This document shows, in pieces, positions 19,397 to 28,339 of a stretch of 64,000 nucleotides of DNA; positions within the stretch are counted from its first letter, which is position 1, and the number at the start of each line of letters is the position of its first letter. Position numbers and translations under genes: made by a program. The notes beneath the pieces are model-generated. The model saw only the letters and a program-made list of their open reading frames with translations. It was not told the DNA's origin and did not search any database. The stretch is from Marinococcus luteus (GTDB lineage: Bacteria > Bacillota > Bacilli > Bacillales > Marinococcaceae). The stretch lies in the NCBI RefSeq assembly GCF_900106595.1, contig NZ_FNNC01000002.1:363357-427356 (forward strand), in the 5' to 3' direction.

Positions 19397-19451
19397 TAAA
19401 AAAAACAAAAGTGGCGCCCTGCCACCATATGGAGGGGGCACACTTTTGTTT
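19397..19451 (-). promoter_or_regulatory. pyrG transcription attenuator
   Basis: On the minus strand a long terminator stem (ACAAAAGTG/CACTTTTGT plus an inner GCCCCC/GGGCG pairing) ends in eight T. The 5' arm contains the pyrimidine run GCCCCCTCC. In the B. subtilis pyrG mechanism, extra G residues added at the transcript 5' end when CTP is low pair with such a run and block the terminator. Confidence 0.85.
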
Positions 19452-19495
19452 GTCGTTCATGCTTATATAGGTATCATTTTCACCTTTACGTCACA

Positions 19496-19535
19496 GCCCA
19501 AAAATGATTGTACCTATACGAGTTTCGAAAGTCAA
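19496..19535 (-). promoter_or_regulatory. pyrG promoter with GGGC start
   Basis: TTGACT (19530-19535), a 17-bp spacer and TACAAT (19507-19512) are followed after 7 nt by GGGC, with the first G at 19499. A GGGC start is the feature needed for reiterative G addition in CTP-sensitive pyrG control. Confidence 0.85.
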
Positions 19536-19553
19536 GATCTGGACACGATAAAA

Positions 19554-20090
19554 TTACCGGTTCTCTTCTTCACTTTCCTCTGTATTGTCGCTTCCACTGT
19601 CTTCTTCATCTTCGTCTTCCTCTTCGTCAAATCCTGGCCCCGCGTTGCCCGGCTCAAAGCCTTCGAGATCATTATCATCAAATGTGTCTTCATCGGCATC
19701 GTCTTTTTTAGAGATGGCGTCCAGATCGTCGGAGATGTCCACCAGGTCATCGTCATACGTTTCTTCCTCCGGATCAATCTCTTCCGCAAGCTCGTCCGAT
19801 CCCTGCACTGTGTGGCTCAGTTCCTCATCTGACTGATCGAGAGGATACCATCCGCGAAGACCCCAGTGGTTTTCGCCCAGATGCACAAACCGTCCATCCA
19901 GATTCATGGAGGTAAACAGTTTGATCATACGGCTTTTTCTTTCTTCTTCCGTGTACCCTTTTAATTCTGTCAAACGGTCCATGACTCTCGTATAGCCTGA
20001 TGCTCCGCCCTCTTCCTCGAGAATCATATACGCCAGTTCCATCGAGGACATTTCCCTTACTTTTTCTTCGTTCAACTCATTTATTTTCAC
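19554..20090 (-). CDS. rpoE: RNA polymerase delta subunit
   Basis: Delta is a Gram-positive RNA polymerase subunit that speeds recycling and open-complex turnover. The N-terminal HARE-HTH domain covers about residues 1-90 (ELAYMILEEEGG to NHWGLRGWYPLDQ) and the C-terminal half is a disordered tail very rich in Asp and Glu. The best start is GTG at 20088-20090, ten bases after AAGGAG; an ATG nine codons upstream would place the ribosome site inside the gene. That gives 178 residues. Confidence 0.92.
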   Translation of the reverse strand: MKINELNEEKVREMSSMELAYMILEEEGGASGYTRVMDRLTELKGYTEEERKSRMIKLFTSMNLDGRFVHLGENHWGLRGWYPLDQSDEELSHTVQGSDELAEEIDPEEETYDDDLVDISDDLDAISKKDDADEDTFDDNDLEGFEPGNAGPGFDEEEDEDEEDSGSDNTEESEEENR

Positions 20091-20251
20091 AGCTTCATCG
20101 CTCCTTTTCACGAACATGCCCTTATGCTGATTCCTTTATGTTAATCGCTTCATCGCTACGAAAATTCATACCTAAAATTATAAACATATTTCGAAGGAAA
20201 ATTCCATAATTATTATTCAATTCCTGCTGATAGAATTTACCGTCTGCCTGC

Positions 20252-21703
20252 TTAATTGTTTTCCAGGGGGCTCCATTCGTTCTCCTGCCGGTTTGTGAGA
20301 AGAGAAACGAGCACAAACGCTGCAAGTGAAAAAAGAACAGGCATTGCCACTTCGTGCATACCGAGCCACCCCGGGACCCAGATCGAAATAATCATGTATG
20401 AGGCGATACCGGTGATCATCGCTGCAAGCGCTCCCCATCCATTTGCCTTTTTCCAATAAAGACCTAAAACGATTGGCCAGATAAACGCTGCTTCCAGTCC
20501 TCCAAAGGCAAACAGATTGAGCCAGATTAAAAACTCCGGCGGGCTCCATGAAATAGCTACAACAATAATGCCGACTGCTGCCGTAACAATCAGGCTCAGC
20601 AGGCGTATTCTGTTTTCCGAAGCGTCCGGCTTGATATAGTTAATGTATACATCTTTTACTACGGAGGAGCTGATCATCAGGAGCAGAGAATCCACGGTGC
20701 TCATGATGGCCGCCATCGGCGCTGCCAGTACGATACCGGCCAGCCATCCCGGAAGGACAGTCATGGTAAGCTCGGGCATAACGGTATCGGCAACTTCAAT
20801 GCCCGGAACGACGACGCGGCCCATAACCCCGGCCATATGCATTCCAAACATCATAAAAGCAACCACTGCCGTTCCGATAAGAAGCGCACGATGCATAGCA
20901 GCCGAGCTTTTATACGACATCGCCCGTACTGCCACTTGAGGCAGCCCGACCACTCCCACACCGACTAAAATCCAGAATGATGATACATAAAGGGCCGTTA
21001 AATCTCCGTCCGCGCCGAACGGTGTAACGAGGTTCGGGTTCTCCTGGTACAGGGAGGTCATAATATTATTCATGCCGCCCCCTGCTATCAACGTAGCGGT
21101 GAAAATGATCAACGTACCGACTACCATAATAATGCCCTGCACCGCATCTGTAACCACTACCGCCCGGAAGCCCCCGATAATTACGTAAAACAGTACAGCT
21201 CCTGCAAACAGGAACAGGGATGCCTGATAGCTCATGCCTGTGACCGACTCAATGAGCCTCGCCCCACCTACCCACTGGGCGGCCATGGCGGAAAATAAAA
21301 AGACTACAATGCTGAATGCTCCTACAATAACGACCAGCCCGTTATTGTAGCGGGAGCGGAGAAAATCCACGAGTGTTACAGCCCGGTACCGGCGGGCCAT
21401 GATGGCAAACCGCTTGCCGAGTATCATCAGCGTGAAATAACCGGTAACCACCTGGGACATGGACAAAAGCACCCAGCCAAGCCCGCGGTCGTAGGCGATG
21501 CCGGGACCTCCAACAAAGCTGCTCGCACTTCCGTACGTCGCAACCATTGTCATGGCCAGCACCAGCCCGCCAAGTTCACGGCTTCCTAAATAGTAGTCAT
21601 GAAGAAAAGAAGCGGCTCCCGTCCTTTTTTTAGCGGACCAGATACCGATCGCAAACGTAAAAAGTAAAAAAACGACTAATGGCACAATCACTTCTATATT
21701 CAT
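20252..21703 (-). CDS. panF: Sodium/pantothenate symporter (PanF-type, SSS family)
   Basis: The 483-residue protein is hydrophobic throughout, with about 13 membrane segments, and carries solute:sodium symporter signatures such as YGSASSFVGGPG and GGFRAVVVTDAVQG. PanF takes up pantothenate with sodium. The adjacent YhdT-like gene, which ends one base into its start codon, is the usual partner of panF and supports this substrate, though substrate choice within the SSS family is an inference. No clear terminator follows. Confidence 0.8.
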   Translation of the reverse strand: MNIEVIVPLVVFLLFTFAIGIWSAKKRTGAASFLHDYYLGSRELGGLVLAMTMVATYGSASSFVGGPGIAYDRGLGWVLLSMSQVVTGYFTLMILGKRFAIMARRYRAVTLVDFLRSRYNNGLVVIVGAFSIVVFLFSAMAAQWVGGARLIESVTGMSYQASLFLFAGAVLFYVIIGGFRAVVVTDAVQGIIMVVGTLIIFTATLIAGGGMNNIMTSLYQENPNLVTPFGADGDLTALYVSSFWILVGVGVVGLPQVAVRAMSYKSSAAMHRALLIGTAVVAFMMFGMHMAGVMGRVVVPGIEVADTVMPELTMTVLPGWLAGIVLAAPMAAIMSTVDSLLLMISSSVVKDVYINYIKPDASENRIRLLSLIVTAAVGIIVVAISWSPPEFLIWLNLFAFGGLEAAFIWPIVLGLYWKKANGWGALAAMITGIASYMIISIWVPGWLGMHEVAMPVLFSLAAFVLVSLLTNRQENEWSPLENN

Positions 21704-21975
21704 CAGTCTTGCTCCTGATCGAGAGGAATATCACAGAGGACGAACTTCACGACAAACCATAGAGTGACGAATAAAAGAACCGGCCCGAGTACGCAGCTGT
21801 AAAAAAGCCAGTCAGGCATACCGAGTATGTATTGATAATTCTGGGGGTCTCTGCCTCCAAGCCCATATGCAAAACCGAACCACCAAATAAAATGGCCCAC
21901 AGCAATAGCAACACCAAGAAGCGCTTCTTTCGCTGTGAGCTGCTGCAGCTTTTTCTCTTTTTCTTCCAGGCTCAT
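21703..21975 (-). CDS. yhdT: YhdT family (DUF997) small membrane protein
   Basis: The 90-residue protein has two membrane helices (about 18-40 and 52-75), with the family pattern FIWWFGFAYGLG followed by MPDWLFYSCVLGP. The ATG at 21973-21975 lies 6 nt after GGAGG; an earlier in-frame ATG overlaps the site. Its stop overlaps the panF start (TGATG), so both are translated together. The family accompanies panF-type symporters but its role is unknown. Confidence 0.82.
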   Translation of the reverse strand: MSLEEKEKKLQQLTAKEALLGVAIAVGHFIWWFGFAYGLGGRDPQNYQYILGMPDWLFYSCVLGPVLLFVTLWFVVKFVLCDIPLDQEQD

Positions 21976-22168
21976 GACCATCCTCCATTTATTTCGTTCC
22001 TTCAAAAACTTCAATTAGTTTAGCTGATTTACCAGCCTGCTGCAACTATATTGACAAATCGTTCCTGTTTCAAGAGAATATACGTATTGTGCCTGTACTT
22101 TCAAGTGATGTTTAATCATTATAAAAAAGGGTAATATAATTTAATAAAGCTAAAAGGTGTTGATGTAA

Positions 22169-22360
22169 ATGGCTGGCGAAAAACAATTCGACCAATTCGA
22201 ACCTGGAGAGGTTGTTCATTACGAAGGCTATGAAATGAAAGTTATTTCTGAATTTGAACGCACGGTTATTGTAGAATTCAGTGATTATCCAATTGTGGGA
22301 AAAGAAGAAGAATTTCCTTACCACCGCATCGTCCTATTAAAAAATGAAGTAACCCATTAA
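22169..22360 (+). CDS. Small hypothetical protein
   Basis: The 63-residue acidic protein is predicted to be mostly beta strand (GEVVHYEGYEMKVISEFERTV), which suggests a small SH3- or KOW-like barrel. I do not recognise the family. An AAGGTG site precedes the ATG and a strong terminator follows, which supports a real gene. Confidence 0.65.
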   Translation: MAGEKQFDQFEPGEVVHYEGYEMKVISEFERTVIVEFSDYPIVGKEEEFPYHRIVLLKNEVTH

Positions 22361-22381
22361 AATAGTCATCTATCAAATGCA

Positions 22382-22417
22382 AAGCTGCTCCTCTTTTGTG
22401 AGGAAGCAGCTTTTTTT
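22382..22417 (+). terminator. Terminator of the 63-residue protein gene
   Basis: AAGCTGCT and AGCAGCTT arms, with an inner CTC/GAG pairing, are followed by seven T. Confidence 0.9.
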
Positions 22418-22451
22418 GATTTATAGAAGCTCAAATCCGGGGGCAGGCTAT

Positions 22452-22634
22452 GTCCAGCTCCGCCTCCTAGCCGTCCGGTCCATTGGCTTCATCCTTGTTT
22501 CACCGTCTAACGACGCTTCCAACAAGGCTTACGCCAGCCGTCCGGGGCCTGCGAATGCAGGTCAGTTCGATGTTGTTACGGAAGTAACGTCTTTAATCGA
22601 ACTTCCTCAATACAAGTCGGCTCCGCTTTTCTTT
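22452..22634. repeat. Bacillaceae-type intergenic hairpin repeat, copy B
   Basis: The element begins GTCCAGCTCCG and ends GGCTCCGCTTTTCTTT, sharing these ends with copy A. Inside are one inverted pair (TTGGCTTCATCCTTGTT with AACAAGGCTTACGCCA) and a nested hairpin (TTCGAT/ATCGAA around GTTACGGAAGTAAC). Its end overlaps the stop codon of the downstream acetyltransferase gene. It fills the 273-base gap between the two genes. Confidence 0.6.
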
Positions 22635-23119
22635 TACATTTCCTTCTCCATAATAAGCATCGGAATCTGATAGCCGCCAAATTCTCCCTGCAGCTTTTCT
22701 TTTTTCTCGAACCCCTGAGCTTCGTAGAATTTTTGTCCACGTGTATTTTTTTCCTCTATATACACCCGGATCTTTTTAGCGTTCGGTTCTTCCATCAGCG
22801 TTTCGTCAAACAACTGTTTTCCTATCCCACGGCTTTGATGCCCGGGAAGCAGATATAAAGCTGACATTTTGCAGGTTCTTTTGTCGTCGATCGGCCCTAA
22901 ATCGGAAAAGCCAATAACTTCTCCATCCACTTCAGCTACTTTGGAGGTATGCTTGGATATACGGCGCATTAACATCTCATCGTTGTAGGCCTGGCTTAAA
23001 TACATCTCCTGGGCTGGCAGAGGAATAATGCCCTCGTAGGCATCGTACCAACACTCCCTTGCGACTTCACGGATTCTATCCAAATCTTTGTACTTCATCG
23101 GGCGGATTATAACAGCCAT
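22634..23119 (-). CDS. GNAT family N-acetyltransferase
   Basis: The 161-residue protein has the GNAT fold, with the acetyl-CoA loop in HQSRGIGKQLFDE (motif A, Q/RxxGxG/A) and a C-terminal motif B near YEAQGFEKKEKLQG. The acceptor substrate cannot be predicted. The ATG at 23117-23119 lies 7 nt after AAGGAGG, so the upstream extension of the open frame is not used. It stands alone between cstA and repeat copy B. Confidence 0.82.
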   Translation of the reverse strand: MAVIIRPMKYKDLDRIREVARECWYDAYEGIIPLPAQEMYLSQAYNDEMLMRRISKHTSKVAEVDGEVIGFSDLGPIDDKRTCKMSALYLLPGHQSRGIGKQLFDETLMEEPNAKKIRVYIEEKNTRGQKFYEAQGFEKKEKLQGEFGGYQIPMLIMEKEM

Positions 23120-23230
23120 CGCGCTTCCTCCTTCTGCATGGTAGCATGTCTTTCTGTATTCTTCTGGATATATCATTATTTACCCTTCCTCCCTGCAATA
23201 AAAACCGCACGGCCCGCTTCATTTTTCTGC

Positions 23231-23278
23231 TTGACGTTTATGACTTCCAATTGTATAACTAATCTGTAAGCGTATTCA
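23231..23278 (+). promoter_or_regulatory. cstA promoter with cre (CcpA) site
   Basis: TTGACG (23231-23236), a 17-bp spacer and TATAAC (23254-23259) form a sigma-A promoter. TGTAAGCGTATTCA at 23265-23278 matches the cre consensus at all but one position and lies at the transcription start, so CcpA repression is likely. Confidence 0.65.
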
Positions 23279-23300
23279 AATTTACCAGGAGGACGACATC

Positions 23301-24761
23301 ATGATTACTTTTATCATCGCAGTAGCATTACTGATTATCGGCTATTTTACATACGGTGCTTTTATTGAAAAATTATTCACTGCAAACGATAAGCGGGCAA
23401 CCCCCGCCTTCACTAAACAGGATAACGTAGACTACCTTCCTATGGGAACGAAGCGAAACTCCATGATTCAGCTGCTGAATATTGCCGGCGTCGGTCCTAT
23501 CTTCGGTCCGATCATGGGTGCTCTTTACGGCCCTGTTGCTTTTTTATGGATCGTGTTCGGCGCTATTTTTGCCGGAGCGGTACATGATTACTTAACCGGA
23601 ATGATTTCCATCCGGAACGGAGGCGCCCACCTTCCGCAGCTTGCCGGCAAATTTCTCGGCAAGTCGATGAAACATATTGTAAACGCGTTTTCCGTGCTTC
23701 TTTTATTATTAGTTGGAACCGTTTTCGTTACCGCTCCTGCGGAACTGCTGAGCGGAATTCTTCCAGCAGGAATCGGCCTTGCTGCTATTATTACGGTTAT
23801 TTTCGCCTACTATACTCTCGCGACGCTTCTTCCGGTGGATAAAATTATCGGCAAGATCTATCCGATCCTCGGGGCGCTTCTGCTGCTCAGCGCTATTGGT
23901 ATCGGAGGCGGGCTTATCGTTCAGGGACAGCCGATTCCGGAGCTTTCGTTCCAAAACATGCACCCGGACCAGGCACCTATTTTCCCGCTGTTGTTTTTGA
24001 CTATTTCCTGCGGGGCTATCTCTGGCTTCCATGCTACACAGACACCGATTATTTCCCGCACCACCCAGAGCGAAGGCAGCGGCAGAAAAATCTTCTACGG
24101 CATGATGATCGCCGAGGGTATTATCGCCATGATCTGGGCCGCTGCTGCCATGAGCATTTTTAACGGCGTTTCCCTGAATGAAATCATCGCTGCCGGCGGT
24201 CCCGGAGCTGTGGTCAGTGAAGTTTCAATGACGATGCTTGGTGCCGTTGGCGGTACGCTCGCAGTTATTGGGGTTATTGTTCTTCCAATCACTTCCGGCG
24301 ATACTTCGTTTAGAAGCGCACGGATGATCATTGCGGACTACTTCCGGATCAATCAAAAGAAAATGCCGAACCGGCTTTGGATCGCACTTCCATTGTTTGT
24401 CGCTTCGTTTGCTTTAACGAACATGGACTTTACCATTTTATGGCGGTACTTTTCCTGGGCCAACCAGTCCACCGCCATGATCGCCCTGTGGGTCGGTGCC
24501 ATGTACCTCGTGCTTGCCGGGAAAAATCACTGGGTCGCTTCGATTCCGGCCACGTTCATGACTATGGCAACATTCACCTACATTTTAAACGCGCCGATCG
24601 GCTTCGGGCTTCCGATGGAATTGAGTTATATTATCGCAGCTGTCGGAACACTGACTGTCATCGCCCTGTTTGTTAAACGGGCCCGCGCCTACGTGGGAAC
24701 AAGGTTTCCGGTCGACGAGCAGATCGAATCGGTGTATGAAAAAGCTCCCGCCAAAGCATAA
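23301..24761 (+). CDS. cstA: Carbon starvation protein CstA
   Basis: CstA proteins are membrane transporters for peptides and, in some relatives, pyruvate, used when preferred carbon runs out. The 486-residue protein has about 12-14 membrane helices and the CstA signatures GPIFGPIMGALYGP, HDYLTGMISIRNGG and SGFHATQTPIISRT. It is shorter than E. coli CstA (about 700) and matches the compact Gram-positive form. A promoter with a cre-like site precedes it and a bidirectional terminator follows. Confidence 0.9.
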   Translation: MITFIIAVALLIIGYFTYGAFIEKLFTANDKRATPAFTKQDNVDYLPMGTKRNSMIQLLNIAGVGPIFGPIMGALYGPVAFLWIVFGAIFAGAVHDYLTGMISIRNGGAHLPQLAGKFLGKSMKHIVNAFSVLLLLLVGTVFVTAPAELLSGILPAGIGLAAIITVIFAYYTLATLLPVDKIIGKIYPILGALLLLSAIGIGGGLIVQGQPIPELSFQNMHPDQAPIFPLLFLTISCGAISGFHATQTPIISRTTQSEGSGRKIFYGMMIAEGIIAMIWAAAAMSIFNGVSLNEIIAAGGPGAVVSEVSMTMLGAVGGTLAVIGVIVLPITSGDTSFRSARMIIADYFRINQKKMPNRLWIALPLFVASFALTNMDFTILWRYFSWANQSTAMIALWVGAMYLVLAGKNHWVASIPATFMTMATFTYILNAPIGFGLPMELSYIIAAVGTLTVIALFVKRARAYVGTRFPVDEQIESVYEKAPAKA

Positions 24762-24766
24762 TAAAA

Positions 24767-24792
24767 AGGCACCGCCCATTCGGGTGGTGCCT
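24767..24792. terminator. Bidirectional terminator of cstA and argS
   Basis: AAGGCACCGCCC and GGGTGGTGCCTT arms with an ATTC loop lie between the convergent genes. Confidence 0.8.
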
Positions 24793-24801
24793 TCGTCGTT
24801 A

Positions 24802-26472
24802 TTACATCGTTTCCGGCGCGTTCACGCCGATAAGATCCAGGCCGTTTTGCACCGTCGTCTGGACTGCCTTAGCCAGTACGAGCCTTGCCTGGGTTTTCGG
24901 CTCATCCTCAGCATCCATGACACGGTCTGCGTTGTAAAAGCTGTGAAACGCAGAGGCCAGCTCGTGGAGATAGGTGGTCATGCGGTGCGGGGCGAATTTA
25001 TCCGCTGCAATCGCCACTTCTTCCGGGAATTCCCCGATTTTTTTCAGCACGTCCAGCTCTTTTTCACTGTGAATCGGCGTCAAATCTGCCGCCGGGTCAA
25101 AGGTGATGCCGCGTTCCTCCGCCTGACGGAAAATGCTGCAAAGCCGGGCGTGGGCGTACTGAACGTAGTATACCGGATTTTCATTGGACTGCGATTTGGC
25201 CAGGCTTAGGTCAAAGTCCATGTGAGTGTCCGGACTCCGCATCGCAAAGAAATAACGGGTGGCATCAATACCGACTTCGTCCATCAAATCCCGCAAAGTT
25301 ACCGCCTTACCGGTCCTTTTGCTCATCTTCACGCGCTCACCGTTTTCAAACAGATTCACCATTTGAATGATCTGCGTTTCGAGCTGTTCTTTATCATGGC
25401 CAAGCGCCTGCACCGCTGCTTCCATACGTGGAATATAGCCGTGGTGGTCCGCCCCCCAGATATTAATAACTTTTTCAAAGCCGCGGCCGAATTTGTCCCG
25501 GTGATACGAAATATCCGGCAGCAGATACGTATAGGTGCCGTCGTTTTTCACGAGCACCCGGTCTTTATCATCCCCATAACGGCTCGAGCGGAACCATACC
25601 GCTCCGTCTTCTTCGTATGTTTCTCCCTGGTCGTGCAGGTATTGCAGAGTTTCTTCAACATTGCCGTTTGTGTAAAGAGCGGTTTCCGAATACCACACAT
25701 CAAAACGGACTCTGAATTGTTCAAGGTCCTGCTTCAGCTTTTCGATTTCACGCTTCAGGCCGTACTCGCGGAAAAACTCGAGCCGTTCCTCTTCCTCGAC
25801 ATGCACAAACCGGTCGCCCTGCTCACTGGCAAGCTCTTCGCCGAACTGGCGCACGTCTGCTCCCTGATAGCCGCCTTCAGGCATTTCCATATCCATGCCA
25901 AGAGCTTCAAAATACCGGCTTTCGACCGACCTGGCCAGGTTTACAATCTGGTTGCCGGCGTCATTAATGTAATATTCACGCGTCACATCGTAGCCGGCAA
26001 AGTCCAGAATGTTGCAAAGCGAGTCCCCTACGGCTGCCCCGCGGGCATGGCCGAGGTGCAGGTTGCCTGTCGGGTTCGCCGATACAAACTCCACCTGAAC
26101 CTTCTTCTGCTTTCCAACATCAGAACGCCCGTAGTCCGCTCCCTGATCAAGCACTTCCGGAATCACATCAATTAAATACCGGTTATCCATAAAAAAGTTA
26201 ATAAAGCCGGGTCCCGCAATTTCAATTTCTTTAACGGAGGCTTTGTCTGTGTTTAAGTGATTCACGATGTCTTCGGCGATCGCCCTCGGGGCCTTTTTTG
26301 CCACGCTTGCGAGCTTCATCGCTGCGTTGGACGCAAAATCCCCGTGGCTTTTTTCCTTCGGGGTTTCAAGCACAATTTCCGGGACATCCTCCCCCCAGGC
26401 AAGTCCTGCCGCTTCAATTGCCGCCGCAATTTCTGTTTTTAACTGTTCTTTCACCTGATCCATTATATTCAT
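24802..26472 (-). CDS. argS: Arginyl-tRNA synthetase
   Basis: ArgS attaches arginine to its tRNA. The 556-residue class I synthetase has an N-terminal Add-1 domain, the HIGH motif as HLGH in [13 protein letters not shown], the KMSKS motif as KMSKR, and a C-terminal DALR anticodon domain. The ATG at 26470-26472 sits just after the stop codon of the DUF1934 gene, whose last codons supply the GAGGAGG ribosome site, so the two are coupled. Confidence 0.97.
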   Translation of the reverse strand: MNIMDQVKEQLKTEIAAAIEAAGLAWGEDVPEIVLETPKEKSHGDFASNAAMKLASVAKKAPRAIAEDIVNHLNTDKASVKEIEIAGPGFINFFMDNRYLIDVIPEVLDQGADYGRSDVGKQKKVQVEFVSANPTGNLHLGHARGAAVGDSLCNILDFAGYDVTREYYINDAGNQIVNLARSVESRYFEALGMDMEMPEGGYQGADVRQFGEELASEQGDRFVHVEEEERLEFFREYGLKREIEKLKQDLEQFRVRFDVWYSETALYTNGNVEETLQYLHDQGETYEEDGAVWFRSSRYGDDKDRVLVKNDGTYTYLLPDISYHRDKFGRGFEKVINIWGADHHGYIPRMEAAVQALGHDKEQLETQIIQMVNLFENGERVKMSKRTGKAVTLRDLMDEVGIDATRYFFAMRSPDTHMDFDLSLAKSQSNENPVYYVQYAHARLCSIFRQAEERGITFDPAADLTPIHSEKELDVLKKIGEFPEEVAIAADKFAPHRMTTYLHELASAFHSFYNADRVMDAEDEPKTQARLVLAKAVQTTVQNGLDLIGVNAPETM

Positions 26473-26476
26473 ATGC

Positions 26477-26914
26477 TCATGTGTCCTCCTCAATAACGAT
26501 CGAAATTTCGTAACGCCCTACCGGCGTCCCCTGCAGTACCAGCCGGTAATGAAAATCAATATGCAGCATCCATTCGGGGCTGGCCTTTGTAACAGCCAGA
26601 TGGTCCGTTACCGCTTCGGTATGAAGCCGGCCGTAGCCCATATCGTAGGTACCTTCAGTGCGCTCGCCGTACGCGTATACCTGACGCATGGCCACGGCCC
26701 CGCTTCGGAGTACCATAACCTCTGTATTTCCGATTTTCAGCGTTGTCTGTACTTTTCCTATGCCCTCGAGTTCTTCTTCGAACCGGACATACGTCCATTC
26801 CTGTTTTTCGTACATTTCGCCATCTGCGTTCAGCTGGATGGTTTCACGTTCATCTTCCTGCTGCATATTGGTTGTCATAGCGACTTTTACCGGGGTCTTT
26901 GCTGTGTCTGCCAC
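26477..26914 (-). CDS. ywiB: DUF1934 family beta-barrel protein (YwiB-like)
   Basis: The 145-residue protein resembles B. subtilis YwiB, a small lipocalin-like beta-barrel protein of unknown function encoded directly upstream of argS. The best start is GTG at 26912-26914, six bases after AAAGGTGG; the longer frame upstream lacks a ribosome site. The conserved position next to argS supports the assignment. Confidence 0.82.
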   Translation of the reverse strand: MADTAKTPVKVAMTTNMQQEDERETIQLNADGEMYEKQEWTYVRFEEELEGIGKVQTTLKIGNTEVMVLRSGAVAMRQVYAYGERTEGTYDMGYGRLHTEAVTDHLAVTKASPEWMLHIDFHYRLVLQGTPVGRYEISIVIEEDT

Positions 26915-27037
26915 GATGAGCCACCTTTCTCTATGCCTGCACATACTCGCTTTTAACGTTCCGGTTAATCACTGTCTTATTTTAACACGACTTCGCGCAT
27001 TGAGAAGGGAAAATTGATCATTTGAAAAGCCCGCAGA

Positions 27038-27130
27038 CAAAAAAACTCCCCTGCCGGAGCACGGAAGCTTTAATCACCCTTTGACCGAACCGGCAAGCAG
27101 GCCCATTCTTCGGCCTGGGCGGCCCTAATC
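27038..27130 (-). pseudogene. Possible 3' remnant of a sugar ABC permease gene
   Basis: On the minus strand an open stretch of only about 16 codons encodes RRMGLLAGSVKG and then stops (27074-27076). That ending matches the C-terminus of MalG-type permeases. It is followed by a hairpin (CTCC/GGAG) and seven T, like the end of a transcription unit. An in-frame TAG lies just upstream and no more of the gene is visible. The match is short, so chance cannot be excluded. Confidence 0.35.
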
Positions 27131-27177
27131 CCGGATATTCCGGAATAACCGATCTCCTTCCTCTGGAAAGAGCATAA

Positions 27178-27208
27178 AAAAGACACCGGATCGTTGGCCC
27201 GGTGCCCT
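27178..27208 (-). terminator. Terminator of the cyclodeaminase-family gene
   Basis: GGCACCGG and CCGGTGTC arms are followed by TTTTTTATG on the minus strand. Confidence 0.9.
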
Positions 27209-27212
27209 GCGT

Positions 27213-28199
27213 TTATTCGTCTTCCGTTATTTCGAGACCTTCTCCCGAAGCCTTGAGCTGATCGTACGTGTAGACCGCAATGGCTGTGTCCTGCACCCCG
27301 GTGCCTGTCAGATCACAGAAGGTGACCTGCTCCATCGTTTCCCTTCCGGGGGCATCTCCACTGATAATCGCCCCGATTTCCACAGTGCTGCTTTCATCGA
27401 TGACTCCTGATTCTTTTGCCGTCCGGTGTTCTCCGATGGAAAACACCTGCGAGGCAGCATCGCAGGCAAGAATATCCACCGCTCCGAGTACGTCCGGCTC
27501 GATTTCGTTCTTTTCCGCAGCATCTGAGCCCATAGCCGTAATGTGAAGCCCCGGATGCAGCCATTCTTTTTTGATGAACGGCTCTGTTGATGGCGTCGTT
27601 GTAACGAGCACATCGCAGTTTCGTACTACTGTTTCAAGATCGGCAGCTTCTGTTGTAACGCCAAGCTCATGCTCCATTTCGCGCTGATACGCTTCGATCC
27701 GCTCTTTTTTGCGTCCGTACACATACACTTTTTCAATCGACGGCCGCACCATTTTCAGCGCCCGCAGCTGAAAGCGCGCCTGCGTGCCGGTACCGACAAT
27801 ACCTGCAATCCTTGCCTCGTCTTTAGCCAGATACTTGGCTGCCGCAGCGCCGGCAATTCCTGTGCGTACATCGGTCAGGTATCCATTGTCCTGCAGCACT
27901 GCTGCCGGGAACCCGGTATCCGAATGAAACAAAAGCATCATGCCGCTAAGGCTTGGAAGCCCTTTGTCCGGGTTATCGAAAAAACCGGTCGAAATTTTCA
28001 GGGCAAACTGGTCCATGCCTTTGACGTAGGCCGTTTTTGCATCCAATTCACCATTTTTGTCGGCAATGGGCATGCTGAGTACGGGAGGCATGGTTACTTC
28101 TCCTGCCTGCAGGCGCCGGAAGCCGTCTTCAATGAGGGAAAGCGCCTGCTGATTGACATCAATCGTATTTCTGATCGGTTTTTCTTTGAATAAATACAA
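27213..28199 (-). CDS. Ornithine cyclodeaminase/mu-crystallin family protein
   Basis: The 328-residue protein has the family layout: an N-terminal dimerisation and substrate domain with K in KISTGFF, and a Rossmann domain with GIVGTGTQARFQL near 134-146. Members include ornithine cyclodeaminase, alanine dehydrogenase and ketimine reductases, so the exact reaction is open; relatives occur in ectoine use, but no other ectoine gene is nearby. It starts at TTG (28197-28199), eight bases after AAAGGAGG. It is monocistronic. Confidence 0.8.
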   Translation of the reverse strand: MYLFKEKPIRNTIDVNQQALSLIEDGFRRLQAGEVTMPPVLSMPIADKNGELDAKTAYVKGMDQFALKISTGFFDNPDKGLPSLSGMMLLFHSDTGFPAAVLQDNGYLTDVRTGIAGAAAAKYLAKDEARIAGIVGTGTQARFQLRALKMVRPSIEKVYVYGRKKERIEAYQREMEHELGVTTEAADLETVVRNCDVLVTTTPSTEPFIKKEWLHPGLHITAMGSDAAEKNEIEPDVLGAVDILACDAASQVFSIGEHRTAKESGVIDESSTVEIGAIISGDAPGRETMEQVTFCDLTGTGVQDTAIAVYTYDQLKASGEGLEITEDE

Positions 28200-28339
28200 G
28201 GACTCCGCCTCCTTTAAAATGTACTGCTTTTATTATAGGAAACATTACACTAAATCAAAACCATTAATCATGAGAACGCTTAAATATATGCAGAACGGGA
28301 ATAGCCTACCATACTTTGATTAAAAGGCAGGTGGACGGT

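Noticed and set aside
25222..26175. Open frame of 317 codons on the plus strand opposite argS
   Set aside because: argS motifs on the minus strand are unambiguous; the antisense product has no recognisable features.
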